A DNA stretch of 64,000 bases. It comes from Methanosarcina acetivorans C2A. Its GTDB lineage: Archaea; Halobacteriota; Methanosarcinia; Methanosarcinales; Methanosarcinaceae. The stretch lies in NCBI RefSeq assembly GCF_000007345.1, contig NC_003552.1:2294001-2358000 (forward strand). The letters are read 5' to 3'. Made by a program: the position numbers and the translations under genes. Positions 53,049-63,865 of the stretch are shown here, one piece after another (position 1 is the first letter of the stretch; every line of letters begins with the position of its first letter). The notes beneath the pieces were generated by a model. That model was not told where the DNA came from. It did no database searches and was given only the letters and a program-made list of their open reading frames with translations.

Positions 53049-56000
53049 TTACTTACTGACTACGATATATCTGGTCCTGGCTTCACTACTGATGCTTTCC
53101 GAATTATTTACCGTTAAACTAACAGTATATCGTCCTGCTCTATTGTATATGTGGACAGGATTCTGTTCCGTTGAAGAATTTCCATCACCAAAAGACCATT
53201 TCCATGCAGCCGGCGATCCTGTGCTGTTGTCAGTAAAATTCACACTGAGCGGTGCAGGCCCTGAAGTTGGGAATGCGGAAAAAGCAGCAACAAGGGAGTT
53301 TGAAACAGCAATATAACCCGTCTTTGACAACGTATTACTGCCGTTTGCATTAGCTGCGGTCAATGTAACAGAATAGAGTCCTGACTTATTGTATGTGTGG
53401 ACAGGATTCTGTTCCGTTGTTGCATTACTTCCGTCTCCGAAAGTCCATCTCCATGACGTCGGCAGACCTGTGCTCTCGTCGGTAAAGCTAACAGTGAGAG
53501 GCGCACTTCCGGAAGTAGGAGATGCAGAAAAACCGGCAACAGGAATGTCTAAAATACTTGAGACAGCAATATAGCTGGATTTTGTCAAATAATTAAAGCC
53601 ATTTGCATTAGCTGCGGTCAGTGTAACAGAATAGAGTCCTGACTCATTGTATGTGTGGACAGGATTCTGTTCCGTTGTTGCATTGCTTCCATCTCCGAAA
53701 GTCCATTTCCATGAAGAAGGCAGGCCTGTACTCTCGTCAGTAAAACGAACGGTAAATGGGGCTTTTCCTGAAGTAGAGGATGCAGAGAAGCTGGCAACAG
53801 GGCCGTTTAAAACGTTTGAAACAACAATATAGCCGGATTTTCTCAACGAATTAACGCCGTTTGCATTAGCTGCGGTCAATGTAACAGCGTATCTTCCGGA
53901 TTTATTGTAGGTGTGCACGGGATTCTTTTCTTTTGAGCCATTTCCATCTCCGAAAGCCCATGTCCATGCTGTAGGTGAGCCTGTGCTCCGGTCAGTAAAG
54001 CTAACAGTAAGAGGCATGCTTCCTGAAGTCTTAGACGCAGAGAAGCTGGCAACAGGCCCATCTAAAACGTTTGAGACAGCAATATAACCGAACATTGTCA
54101 ACGCATTACTGCCGTTTGGATTGCTTGTTATAAGGGTAACAGAATATTTTCCGGATTTATTGTAGGTGTGTACGGGATTCTGTTCCGTTGAACTGTTTCC
54201 ATCTCCGAAAGTCCATTTCCATGAAGTAGGTGAGTCTATGCTCTCGTCGGAAAAACTAACAGTAAGAGGCATACTTCCTGCAGTTTGACTTGCTGAAAAG
54301 GCGGTGGAAGGGACAATATAGCCCGGATTCGACGTGACAACACCGTTTTCAGCGACTACGCTTATGTAGCTTGTTTTTTGTACCCTATTACTTCCCCCCT
54401 CATTATTTGTTGTCAAAGAAACGGTATAATTTCCGGATTTATTGTAGGTGTGTACGGGATTCTGTTCTGTTGAATTACTTCCATCTCCGAAAAACCATTT
54501 CCATGAAACTGGAGATCCTGTGCTCTGGTCAGTAAAGCGAATAATAAAAGGTGTTTTTTCTGAAGTCTGAGACGCAGAGAAGATGGTGACAGGAATGCTT
54601 GAAACTCTTGAGACGGCGATATAGCCGGTTTTAGTCAATGCATTACTGCCGTTTGCATTACTTACCGTCAACCTGACAGAATAAAGGCCTGATTCATTGA
54701 ATGTATGCACCGGATTTCTATCTGTTGAAGTATTCCCGTCTCCGAAAGACCACTTCCACGAATTTGGAGACCCTGTACTCTGGTCAGTAAAACTAACCGT
54801 AAGAGGGGGGTTTCCGGAAGTGAGGGATGCAGAGAATTTTGGAACAGGAACAGCTAAAGGGCTTGAGACCGCAATATAGCCGGTTTTAGACAAAGTGTTA
54901 CTGCCTTTTTCGTTACTTGCTGTCAATCTAACAGAATAAAGTCCTGATTTATTGAAAGTGTATACAGGATTTTTATCTGTTGAAGTATTCCCGTCTCCGA
55001 AAGACCATTTCCACAACTTTGGATACCCTTTTCCCTCGCCAGAAAAATCAACAGTAAGAGGCGCTTCTCCTGAAGTCTGAGATGCAGAAAAGCTGGTGAC
55101 AGGCCCATCTAAACCGTTTGAAACACGAATATATCTGGATTTTGTTAATGTATTGCTGCCTTTTTCATTTCTTACCGTTAATGTAACGGAGTAAGTTCCT
55201 GCTTCGCTGTATACATGTACGGGGTTCTCCGCAGTTGAATGGGTCCCGTCTCCGAAAGTCCACTTCCATGAGGTTGGAGATCCTGTACTCTGGTCAGTAA
55301 AACTAACACTGAGAGGCTCCTTTCCTGAAACAGGAGATGCGGAAAAAGCAGCAACAGGGACTTCATATCCGTTTGAAACAATAATATAGCTGTATTTTGT
55401 TACTTCACTCTTGGTCCCCGTTTCGTTTAATGTCAACTTAACAGCATATTTTCCTGCTTTTTTATATATGTGTACAGGGTTCTGTTCCGTGGAATAGGTC
55501 CCATCCCCAAAAGTCCAGTTCCATGCCGTAGGTGAGCCAGTGCTCTGGTCAGTAAAACTAACACTAAGAGGTGTTTTTCCTGAAGTTGGGGATGCAGAAA
55601 ATACCGGCTGTGCCAGAACGGTTACTGTGGCAACTTTCGAATCAGTGCCGTTTTTATTGTCTACTGTAAGCGTTACATTGTAATTCCCTGCTCTGGAGTA
55701 AGTATGCATCGGATTCTGATCCGGGGAACTGGTTCCGTCTCCGAAGTCCCAGCCCCACCTCTCCACATTCTTCGAGAAATCCGTAAACTGGACAGAAAGA
55801 GGCGCATAACCGGATGTGAGACTGCTGCTGAAGTTTGCAGCAGGAAGTACCGGTTGTGCCGGGAGAGGACTTATAAACTGACCGAAAGCAACAGGACTGA
55901 AACCTGTTTTTACAGTGGCTATAACCTTGTTTGTAGCTGTGTCAATTATAGAGACAGTTTTTCCGAGATTCTGGTTGTTGCCACAGTTCGCTACATATAC

Positions 56001-58052
56001 CCTTGTTCCGTCCGGGGTGACAGCAATTCCGTAAGGACACCTTCCGACTTTCACGGCAGCTATATCAGTTTTTGTTGCGAGATCAATTACGGAGACATTG
56101 TTGCTGCGTTCATTCGCCACATATACTTTTGTCCCATCCGGACTGACTGCAACTCCCATAGGCCATGTTCCTGCAGGCACTGAGGCTGTAGCGGTGTTTG
56201 AACCTGTATCAATTATCGAAATAGTGTTATTTTCGCAATTTGCCACATATAAGTTTGTTCCTTCCTGGTTTACTGTGATTCCACATGGTCCGGATCCGGT
56301 TTTCACAGTCGCTACAACCTTGTTTGTGGCAGTGTCAATTACAGAAACATTATTGCTGTAACGGTTCGTCACATATACTTTTGTTCCATCCGGGTTGGCT
56401 GCAACCCCTAAAGGGTTGATTCCCACAGGTATCGTGGCTATAACAGTATTTATGGACGTGTCAATTACGGAAACACCATCGATGTCACGATTCGCCACAT
56501 ATAGTTTTTTTCCGTCCGGGGTTACTGCAATTCCACAGGGACTATATTTATCTCCTATATCCACGGTGGCTATAACCTCGTTTAAGGCCGTATCAATTAC
56601 AGAGACAGTACCGCGGTAGTTGTAGAAAGAGTTCGTCACATATATCCTTGTTCCATCCGGGCTGGCTGCAACTCCCAGAGGACCGATTCCCACGGGCACC
56701 GTGGTTGTAAGGCTGCTGTTTCCTGTATTAATTACAGAGACAGTGTTGCTGTTGAGGTTCGCAATATAGGCATATGAAGGCGCAAGAGAACCTTTTGGCA
56801 CGACATTTACTGTAGTAAGCTTCGAATCCGTACCGTTTGAATTGCTTACTGTCAGCTTAACAGTATAAGTCCCTACTTCAGAATATGTATGCACAGGATT
56901 CTGTTTAATTGAAGTAAATCCGTCACCAAAATCCCAGTTCCATTTCGTTGCATTTTCCGATAAGTCCGTAAACTGCACAGGTACGGAAAGGAAAACATAA
57001 TCCGATGTGATGTTGTTGTTGAAGTTCGCTGAAGGATAAACCGGTTGTACCGGGACGGAACCTATAAACCTACCTGAAGCACGGGGACTTTTTCCTACAG
57101 GCATCGTGGCTGTAACGGTGTTGGTAGCAGTGTCAATTACAGAGACGGTGTTACAGAGGTTGATTGCTACATACACTTTTGTTCCGTCCGGGGTGACTGC
57201 AACTCCCACGGGATCGGGGCCTACAGGTATTGTAGCCGTAACTTTGTTTGTAGCAACGTCAATTACAGCGACGGTGCTGAAATATTGATCATAATTAGTC
57301 ACATACACTTTTGCTCCGTCCGGGGTGACTGCAACTCCGAAAGGAGCTCCCTCTACCTTTACAGTGTCTGTAACACTATTTGTAGAAACGTCAATTACAG
57401 AGACAGTCCCGCTATCGGAGTTTGCTACGTACACCTTAGCTCCATCCGGTGTGACCGCAATTTCCCTGGGATCTTTTCCAACGGATACCGTGCTTATAAC
57501 AACTTTTGTGGCAGTGTCAATTATAGAGACGGTTTTGTCCTCGGAATTTGTTACATATACCTTTTTTCCATCCGGACTTACCGCTACGCCCGTAGGATTT
57601 CTTCCCGTTTTCACCGTACTTACAACAGTATTTGAGGTTGTATCGATTACAGAAATACTGTTACCGGCCAAATTTGCCACATATATCGTTTTCCCATCCG
57701 GGCTGACTGCAATCCCCTGAGGAGAACTTCCTGCAGGCACAGTGGCTGTAACTGCATTTGTTGCCGTGTCAATTACAGATACATCGTTGCTGTGATCATT
57801 TGCCACGTATACCTTTGTGCCGTCAGGGTTGATTGCAACTCCAACGGGATTGGATCCCACGGGTATCGTAGCTGCAACTTTGTTTGTAGAAACGTCAATT
57901 ACAGAGATACTGTTGCTTTCTTCATTTGTAATGTAGGCAAATGGTGAGGCGCCTGCGATACTCACCAGCACTAAAAAAGCAAGTGCCATTATGCCTAAAG
58001 TTTTAGTGAAAGTCTGCCCCCCAAATACCTTATTCCATTTCGTCCCTTCCAT
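53049..58052 (-). CDS. large secreted surface protein: two YVTN propellers and 12 PKD domains
   Basis: 1667 residues from the ATG at 58050-58052, which has GGGGGG before it; the frame to 58145 has no ribosome site. A signal peptide (TLGIMALAFLVLVSIAGASP) precedes seven YVTN repeats (such as VYVANDHSNDVSVIDTATNA), one PKD, seven more YVTN repeats, and then eleven PKD domains with FGDG cores and QNPVHTY. Each YVTN set would close a seven-bladed propeller. PKD domains mediate surface and cell-cell contacts. No C-terminal membrane anchor is seen. The PKD units are alike at DNA level, so copy number may vary by recombination. Confidence 0.93.
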   Translation of the reverse strand: MEGTKWNKVFGGQTFTKTLGIMALAFLVLVSIAGASPFAYITNEESNSISVIDVSTNKVAATIPVGSNPVGVAINPDGTKVYVANDHSNDVSVIDTATNAVTATVPAGSSPQGIAVSPDGKTIYVANLAGNSISVIDTTSNTVVSTVKTGRNPTGVAVSPDGKKVYVTNSEDKTVSIIDTATKVVISTVSVGKDPREIAVTPDGAKVYVANSDSGTVSVIDVSTNSVTDTVKVEGAPFGVAVTPDGAKVYVTNYDQYFSTVAVIDVATNKVTATIPVGPDPVGVAVTPDGTKVYVAINLCNTVSVIDTATNTVTATMPVGKSPRASGRFIGSVPVQPVYPSANFNNNITSDYVFLSVPVQFTDLSENATKWNWDFGDGFTSIKQNPVHTYSEVGTYTVKLTVSNSNGTDSKLTTVNVVPKGSLAPSYAYIANLNSNTVSVINTGNSSLTTTVPVGIGPLGVAASPDGTRIYVTNSFYNYRGTVSVIDTALNEVIATVDIGDKYSPCGIAVTPDGKKLYVANRDIDGVSVIDTSINTVIATIPVGINPLGVAANPDGTKVYVTNRYSNNVSVIDTATNKVVATVKTGSGPCGITVNQEGTNLYVANCENNTISIIDTGSNTATASVPAGTWPMGVAVSPDGTKVYVANERSNNVSVIDLATKTDIAAVKVGRCPYGIAVTPDGTRVYVANCGNNQNLGKTVSIIDTATNKVIATVKTGFSPVAFGQFISPLPAQPVLPAANFSSSLTSGYAPLSVQFTDFSKNVERWGWDFGDGTSSPDQNPMHTYSRAGNYNVTLTVDNKNGTDSKVATVTVLAQPVFSASPTSGKTPLSVSFTDQSTGSPTAWNWTFGDGTYSTEQNPVHIYKKAGKYAVKLTLNETGTKSEVTKYSYIIVSNGYEVPVAAFSASPVSGKEPLSVSFTDQSTGSPTSWKWTFGDGTHSTAENPVHVYSEAGTYSVTLTVRNEKGSNTLTKSRYIRVSNGLDGPVTSFSASQTSGEAPLTVDFSGEGKGYPKLWKWSFGDGNTSTDKNPVYTFNKSGLYSVRLTASNEKGSNTLSKTGYIAVSSPLAVPVPKFSASLTSGNPPLTVSFTDQSTGSPNSWKWSFGDGNTSTDRNPVHTFNESGLYSVRLTVSNANGSNALTKTGYIAVSRVSSIPVTIFSASQTSEKTPFIIRFTDQSTGSPVSWKWFFGDGSNSTEQNPVHTYNKSGNYTVSLTTNNEGGSNRVQKTSYISVVAENGVVTSNPGYIVPSTAFSASQTAGSMPLTVSFSDESIDSPTSWKWTFGDGNSSTEQNPVHTYNKSGKYSVTLITSNPNGSNALTMFGYIAVSNVLDGPVASFSASKTSGSMPLTVSFTDRSTGSPTAWTWAFGDGNGSKEKNPVHTYNKSGRYAVTLTAANANGVNSLRKSGYIVVSNVLNGPVASFSASSTSGKAPFTVRFTDESTGLPSSWKWTFGDGSNATTEQNPVHTYNESGLYSVTLTAANANGFNYLTKSSYIAVSSILDIPVAGFSASPTSGSAPLTVSFTDESTGLPTSWRWTFGDGSNATTEQNPVHTYNKSGLYSVTLTAANANGSNTLSKTGYIAVSNSLVAAFSAFPTSGPAPLSVNFTDNSTGSPAAWKWSFGDGNSSTEQNPVHIYNRAGRYTVSLTVNNSESISSEARTRYIVVSK

Positions 58053-58145
58053 TTCAGGCCCCCCTATATATGGATTATTAAATTTGCTGAGTATTTTGAA
58101 AACCTTGAATTTGACCAATCTCTGTAAGGATATATAGCAGCTCAT

Positions 58146-58705
58146 TGCTGTATGAACTATCCCAGGTCAGGCGGGTTAGCGCGACCGAGTTCGATTACGA
58201 GAAAGACTGGGCAAAGAAGATTCACATAAGTTTACAAAATAATTGTAAACTAAAAGATAATAATCTTTCTTTTATTAGCTTTGTAAAATTTTCCCAATAT
58301 TTTATTGAAAAAATTATAAAAATAGTTCTGTAGAATTCCTCAGAAATGATTGATATCCATTAATTTAAACTAATGTCAAGATATCTTTTTGTCAATTTTA
58401 ACCAGTCTGGAATAGGTAGCTTTCTGTAAAGCCAAAAAATCAGATTGTAAAAGTGTTCCTTCTAAAGCTCATTCTAAATATCTTTCCAAATATCTTTCCA
58501 ATATATCTTTCCAAATATCTTTCCAAATATCTTTCCAAATATTCTTCGAAATCTGGAAAAAACCAGGGTTCTCCCAAATTCACTTTTCTTCAACACACGT
58601 ATTCGGAGAAGCGCAAAGAAGACCGCCGGCAGAAAAAAATAGATTCCAAATGAATTGGTAGTGGAAGAAGATTTTCATTTCGTATTCGGCAGTCCATTAG
58701 CTTAT
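58146..58705. other. intergenic region with 12-bp tandem repeats
   Basis: About 560 bp. AAATATCTTTCC occurs five times in tandem (58476-58548, one unit with an extra base). Upstream half is the promoter of the surface-protein gene. No gene. Confidence 0.5.
58476..58548. repeat. 12-bp tandem repeat AAATATCTTTCC
   Basis: Units at 58476, 58488, 58500 (13 bases), 58513 and 58525, then a broken unit. Probably slippage-derived, downstream of cstA. Confidence 0.8.
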
Positions 58706-60145
58706 TCATTGTTCACTCACCGAGTAAGCTGATGATAGAGATCTTTTCCTTAAAAAGGTGGCAAATAATCCACAGGCTGCGGCTGCACAGACTACTCCTG
58801 CAGGATAAGAGACAGTGGCTGGTAAGCCGAACCCCTCAGAAGCCTGTAAGATGTACGTTGTTACAACGGCTGTCATAAATGTAGCGGGGAGGGTAGCGAT
58901 CCAGTGAAATTTGTCGTTATCTGACAGATATACCGCAGATGTCCAGAGGACTATGGTAGCCAGTGCCTGGTTCGAAAAAGAGAAGTAACGCCAGACTATG
59001 CTGAAATCGATAAGGGTCAGACTAAACCCTATGGCAAAGATTGGGAGAGCTATCGTTAATCTGTTCTTTAAAGGTCGCTGGTCCAGGCTCATCGCATCAG
59101 CTATGGTCAGACGTGCACTCCTGAAGGCCGTATCTCCGGATGTGATGGGGCAGGCAATAACCCCCAGGATAGCGAGAATTCCTCCCACGGATCCAAGCAG
59201 ACCCAGTGACACATTCTTTACGACCAGAGCAGCACCTCCTGCACCGGTAACTTCGCTAAGGCCGGCTATTCCTCCCGGAAAGAAAGACATTGCAGCAGCG
59301 GCCCAGATAAGGGCTATAGCCCCTTCTGCTATCATGGCACCGTAAAAAATACGTCTGCCATATTTTTCATCGGGCAGACATCGGGCCATTATAGGGGATT
59401 GGGTTGAGTGGAACCCGCTAACGGCTCCGCAGGCGATGGTTATGAAAAGCATAGGCCACAGAGGAAGACCGTCAGGATGGAAACTCCTGAAGGTTATTTC
59501 AGGGATCTCGTATCCTTTGATGAGGAGCATGGAGCCGATACCTGATGCCATAATCAACAGGACAGCTCCGAATAAGGGATAAATACGGCCTATGATCCTG
59601 TCGATTGGAACGACAGTAGCCACGAAGTAATAAAAGAGAATAATAGCCAGCCAGAAATTCGATTGGGCCAGCAGCCCTGGGAACCCCAGATTTGCCAGAA
59701 GTACTGCCGGTCCGGACATGAACACCGTCCCTATAAGTACGAGTAAAATGACGGAAAATGCAATCATTCCACTCTTCATCTGGCTGCCTAAGTATATCCC
59801 CACAATCTCAGAAATGCTCTTTCCTTCATGACGGACACTCAACATTCCTGAAAAATAATCATGCACCCCGCCTGCAAAAATACTGCCCAGGACAATCCAC
59901 AGGAAAGCAGCCGGACCGTATAAAGCTCCCAGAATAGCTCCATATATAGGGCCTAAGCCAGCAATGTTGAGAAACTGGATAAGGAACGTGCTGCGCCAGC
60001 TGAGAGGAACAAAATCAATACCATCCTCCCGGGTGTGTGCGGGTGTCCTTCGCGAGGGATCAGCGCCAAATACTTTTTCGACAAACGCACCATAAGAAAA
60101 ATAACCCAGCACAAGTGCGGCTAGAGAAAGCAGGAAACTGATCAT
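58706..60145 (-). CDS. cstA: CstA-family carbon starvation/peptide transporter
   Basis: A 479-residue integral membrane protein of the CstA family, with about 12 helices: ALVLGYFSYGAFVEKVFGAD at the N-terminus, FLNIAGLGPIYGAILGALYG, then GGVHDYFSGMLSVRHEGKSI, and FHSTQSPIMARCLPDEKYG. The family takes up peptides or pyruvate in bacteria; substrate in methanogens is not known. It is shorter than E. coli CstA (701) and matches the short archaeal form. The promoter has TTATTAAATTATATG before the ATG at 60145 and five 12-bp repeats just upstream of it. Confidence 0.9.
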   Translation of the reverse strand: MISFLLSLAALVLGYFSYGAFVEKVFGADPSRRTPAHTREDGIDFVPLSWRSTFLIQFLNIAGLGPIYGAILGALYGPAAFLWIVLGSIFAGGVHDYFSGMLSVRHEGKSISEIVGIYLGSQMKSGMIAFSVILLVLIGTVFMSGPAVLLANLGFPGLLAQSNFWLAIILFYYFVATVVPIDRIIGRIYPLFGAVLLIMASGIGSMLLIKGYEIPEITFRSFHPDGLPLWPMLFITIACGAVSGFHSTQSPIMARCLPDEKYGRRIFYGAMIAEGAIALIWAAAAMSFFPGGIAGLSEVTGAGGAALVVKNVSLGLLGSVGGILAILGVIACPITSGDTAFRSARLTIADAMSLDQRPLKNRLTIALPIFAIGFSLTLIDFSIVWRYFSFSNQALATIVLWTSAVYLSDNDKFHWIATLPATFMTAVVTTYILQASEGFGLPATVSYPAGVVCAAAACGLFATFLRKRSLSSAYSVSEQ

Positions 60146-60186
60146 ATAATTTAATAATGATACTTTCTATTATTTGCCCATTTCCA

Positions 60187-60246
60187 TTCAAATTTCCCTT
60201 CAAATTTCCCTTCAAATTTCCATTCAAATTTCCCTTCAAATTTATC
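60187..60246. repeat. 12-bp tandem repeat TTCAAATTTCCC upstream of cstA
   Basis: Five consecutive units (60187, 60199, 60211, 60223, 60235), the third and fifth with one or two base changes. They lie 40-100 bp upstream of the cstA start. Confidence 0.8.
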
Positions 60247-60509
60247 TTTACGTTTCCTTCAAATGTACTCAAAAAACATTCTCTATTAACATGCAGGATT
60301 GTTTCACTTCTTCATAAATAAATTGTAAACTAATGAAAACAGAGGAAAACAGAGGAAAAAAACCTTAAAAAATCTAAAAAAATATTAAAAAGTTGAAGAT
60401 TTAAGCTGGCGATTAGATACGACAGAACAACCCATTTCTATCCGATCTAATCTCCGGCAAACACCTACTCAAATACCTACTGGTACATTACTTCGTATTC
60501 TTTTTAAAC

Positions 60510-60917
60510 TCAAACAGAGACTTCTTTTGCCAGGATATAAGCAATCATTTCGGGGTTCAGCTTGCTTTCACCTGAAATCTGTTTTTCGATCTCCTCATTG
60601 GTTTTACCTTCGATTTTCATTTCCTTAATATTTTCAATCACTGAGGATGGAACCGCATAATATTCGTTTATGTCTTTCCTGTGTCCCCAGATATCTCCTT
60701 CGATAAGCTGAATTCTCTGCATCTGGAAGAACATTTTTATGGAATTTGATACGGTAGCCATATAAGATTTAGGTAACTGAACCACCTCAATCCTCGGGCA
60801 GCTCTCTACCAGCTCAAAAATATCCTTGTTTGAAGGTCTGAATGTCAGGTGAACGAGGCGTTCATTCGGATTAAGTGTTGCGATTTCTTCTCTGGAACTA
60901 ACTACTCTAATTTTCAT
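60510..60917 (-). CDS. DUF1699-like conserved methanosarcinal protein
   Basis: The 135-residue protein (MKIRVVSSREEIATLNPNER...) is like DUF1699 proteins, known only from methanosarcinal and related archaea, of unknown function. It is a mixed alpha/beta protein with RIEVVQLPKSYMATVSNSIK and a C-terminal helical tail (GKTNEEIEKQISGESKLNPE). GAGGGGG lies 6-10 bases before the ATG. It may be a small alpha/beta regulator. The gene stands alone with long upstream AT-rich DNA. Confidence 0.8.
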   Translation of the reverse strand: MKIRVVSSREEIATLNPNERLVHLTFRPSNKDIFELVESCPRIEVVQLPKSYMATVSNSIKMFFQMQRIQLIEGDIWGHRKDINEYYAVPSSVIENIKEMKIEGKTNEEIEKQISGESKLNPEMIAYILAKEVSV

Positions 60918-61386
60918 GTTTTTCCCCCTCTATGACTTTGTTTCAATTTTACTATACTGTAAACTATGCATACTTATTATAAATATTTTTCTTATTAAAC
61001 TAATATTATTTAGGTAGTATTCCGAAATACGATTCATATATGATTTACAAAATTGACCTAAAAAAGCCGAAAATCAAATGAAAGAATGTTTTTACAAGTT
61101 ATTTTTTAATCTATGTTTCGGTTTTTACTCTCAACTTTACTATAGTTGCTTCCGAAGTTTAGATCAATTATTTTATCCATTTGTTTCTATCAGCTTCAGG
61201 CTCTCATGAGATTTCTTGCATATCTTATAAAGTTTGTTCTTTTTTCCTCAAAAACGAGCATTTGACTTAAACCAACTACGATAGACAATAGAAATCCATC
61301 AGATTCAAAAACATTATAAAGAATTAGGTGTTTATACACGACGAGTAGTCCTTTATTAAGATATACATGTTTTTGGTGTTCGCAAC
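60918..61386. other. intergenic divergent region
   Basis: 469 bp between divergent genes; AT-rich promoters on both sides. No further feature seen. Confidence 0.4.
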
Positions 61387-62319
61387 ATGGGTTTATTTGA
61401 CGTTTTTAAAAACAGAGCAAAGCACTCTCAAAAGTCTCCCAAAATAGATTATTCGATAACTGACAACGTTTTATCAGTCGGTGATTTTACGGGGGAATAT
61501 CACCAGTCCCCAAAAGGTAAGTTCATTTTAGCGTGGAAAGATCAAAAAGAAAACGGGAAATATATTTTGCTGGAAAAGGGGAAGATAAAACTTCAGGCTA
61601 AAATGAGACACCCTAATAATGGGATGGTTTCAAACCCCGGAGTGTTTATCCTCAGCGATTTGACTTCTAAGGGCATGTATGGGGTATTCCATATAATTAA
61701 CTCCTATGGAGAGACTCTGATCAAGCAAAGATGTAGGGCAAATATGGGTCCTACCGGTATTTCGGATGACGGACGTTTTGCTGTGTGCCAGGCTCTGGAA
61801 AGTACCAGTAAGTCGGATAGCTGCAAACTGTTTTTCTTTGATATAAAGAATAGAAAACTGTTATGGAAAAAAGTGCCTGAAACGGTCGGAACCGAGCTTA
61901 GCTGGGCAAAAAGCTACCGATTTGACACAAAAAAGAAAATCCTGTATTTGATACACGGTAAGAATAGAGCTTATCGTTACACTTTCGAAGGTACCTTTCT
62001 TGACTCCAAATTGTATAGACATGACTGCATCAGTGTTGGGAACGATATTGAATTTCTTGAAGCCCTTAAAGAACTGAAAGTAGAGCTATCCGAAAATACC
62101 GATCCTCGGGAATATGATGCACTTATAGCTCCTCTAAAAAACAGGTTAAAAAGATTCTCTGACAAAGATAGTAAATCAAAAATTCATAGGGTTTTGGGAG
62201 AAATACTCTATTTACAGGGAAACAATGCCGGGGCAATAGAACATTTTGAAACCGCACTGAAACTTAATCCGAAGGTGGGAGTGAAAAGGACACTTGATAA
62301 ATTAAAGAAAACCGCTTAA
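61387..62319 (+). CDS. hypothetical protein with beta-propeller-like N-terminus and a TPR
   Basis: 310 residues. The middle (about 25-220) is a series of strand-rich segments with SPKGKFILAWKDQ, TGISDDGRFAVCQALES and KKILYLIHGKNRAYRYT that resemble a WD/propeller domain. The C-terminus holds one TPR (SKIHRVLGEILYLQGNNAGA, IEHFETALKLNPK). No signal peptide or enzyme motif. It may be a scaffold or tally protein. The family is not recognised. Confidence 0.6.
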   Translation: MGLFDVFKNRAKHSQKSPKIDYSITDNVLSVGDFTGEYHQSPKGKFILAWKDQKENGKYILLEKGKIKLQAKMRHPNNGMVSNPGVFILSDLTSKGMYGVFHIINSYGETLIKQRCRANMGPTGISDDGRFAVCQALESTSKSDSCKLFFFDIKNRKLLWKKVPETVGTELSWAKSYRFDTKKKILYLIHGKNRAYRYTFEGTFLDSKLYRHDCISVGNDIEFLEALKELKVELSENTDPREYDALIAPLKNRLKRFSDKDSKSKIHRVLGEILYLQGNNAGAIEHFETALKLNPKVGVKRTLDKLKKTA

Positions 62320-62630
62320 CTTGACGATGCAACATTACAGGGTAAAACCCATCTGCAGGACAAAATTCCAGCGTAAAATTTCATATTCCCGGCGTGATAT
62401 GAAGTCAAAAACTCACCATGTTTTGAACCGCTTTAAGGCATGCGCCTGTGTTTTCAATGTTTGAAACTTTAATGTTTGAAACTCAAAAGGATTCGAAAAA
62501 AGACCTGAAAAAATTATCTGAAAACCGGAAAAACTGGAAATCAAAAGGGCATGAAAATTTTTACTACTTCACGGAATTTCACCCAGCGTAACTCATAAAC
62601 AACTTTAACCTTCAAGGGCTATAAATTGCC

Positions 62631-62965
62631 ATGGCTGACAGATCACACTCCCGCATGCGCTACGAAAACATTGCCGGAGAACTCCTGTTCGGTGCAGGCG
62701 TACTGGCTTTCCTGGGGATTATCACGGCTGAGACCCTCTATCCCGGGTAAGTACATCGCAGAACATGATAAGCGACCTGGGCGCAACCGAACCGCCCAAC
62801 AGTATTATTATACAACCATTATACAACCGGCTTCAAGCATTTTCAGTTCTTCAATGGCTGTTACTGGGATCTTTTGTTTTACTGCTACCTCTTACAGGGC
62901 TGAACCTGTCAAATCTGCGACTCGAAAAGAAACAGGTAAGTTATACCGCTTTCGGGATAAACTGA
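62631..62965 (+). pseudogene. DUF998-type membrane protein relic
   Basis: A frame from ATG 62631 reads MADRSHSRMRYENIAGELLF then GAGVLAFLGIITAETLYPG before a stop; in another frame the match goes on as NMISDLGATEPPNSIIIQP, the DUF998 signature, then a hydrophobic stretch. Two frame breaks and a missing middle leave a non-functional fragment, about a third of the usual length. Confidence 0.6.
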
Positions 62966-63048
62966 ATTCAGCACCGTATTTCCTGTCCTCAGAATACTTT
63001 CTCCTGACGCCGGGAGCCTTATTAAATCTCACAGATAAATATAAGCGC

Positions 63049-63480
63049 CTCCGCCAGCTTGTCTGGCGGCCCTTCACAAAAAAGAAGAAAAAGCAAAAAA
63101 CAGGAATTATAGGGCCTTCAGGTCACTTTTACCGGTTAGTTTTTTTACGTTCCATTAATTTTTTTATTTGCTAGCTTTTTCCTTCTTTGTTCTTTTTAGT
63201 CTATTTGGGAAAGACCGCTCTCCTGCGTCTAGCGGGACAAGAACGACTCGATATAGAGAGTAACATTGTATGGGGAAGAAATCTTAATTTAGTTCGGCTG
63301 AGTGAAACGCCTTCTCTAATCTATAAAGTAGTCTGCTTGAGCGGAGCGAAACAGACAGCGCACTGCAGAGTCGCAACTCTGCCGAAACAGACCGCTCACT
63401 GCAGAGCCGCAACTCTGCTGGCGAAACTCGGGCGGGTCAGAATCAAAGAGTTTAAGGGTCAGAATCAAAGAGTTTAAGTT
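63049..63480 (+). repeat. long non-coding repeat, copy 2
   Basis: Starts with CCTCCGCCAGCTTGTCTGGC (hairpin), then GAAGAAAAAG, the conserved GGGAAAGACCGCTCTCCTGC and TAGCGGGACA, and several AGTCTGCTTGAG-type copies, in the order seen at 14697-15178. It ends with a 22-bp tandem pair GGGTCAGAATCAAAGAGTTT (63433-63477). Confidence 0.7.
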
Positions 63481-63865
63481 AGACATTGTTTTTTTCAAAA
63501 ATATCAACCATGTAAAGGTGGCCCACCTACCTTTTAGACCATATTCATATTCTGAGTATATAGAATTCAGGTTTTTGTGATAAGCCGAATAGTACTAATA
63601 ATTATGTTATGAATTCTGAAGTATAAACAAATAAATTTGATTTAGTAATACTTATTTATATAAAATTATTAATTAAGTAATACAAAAGCTCAAAAAAATA
63701 ATATTTAAATATCTTAAAATTATAGATAGATTTGGGAGCATAATATTAGAAAATATTAAAAGACGATCATGATAACCTGTACAGGTGGTGTTTATAAAAC
63801 TGAAAGGACTAAAGTAAAAAAATTATAAAATATCCCACTCCAAGAATTAAGGCTACTATTTTTGA
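63481..63865. other. intergenic region at the right end
   Basis: 385 bp, very AT-rich. Nothing but candidate TATA boxes for the gene at 63866. Confidence 0.4.

Noticed and set aside
55704-57720. Plus-strand frames opposite the YVTN/PKD gene
   Set aside because: Antisense shadows of a repetitive gene whose minus-strand frame has clear domains and a signal peptide.
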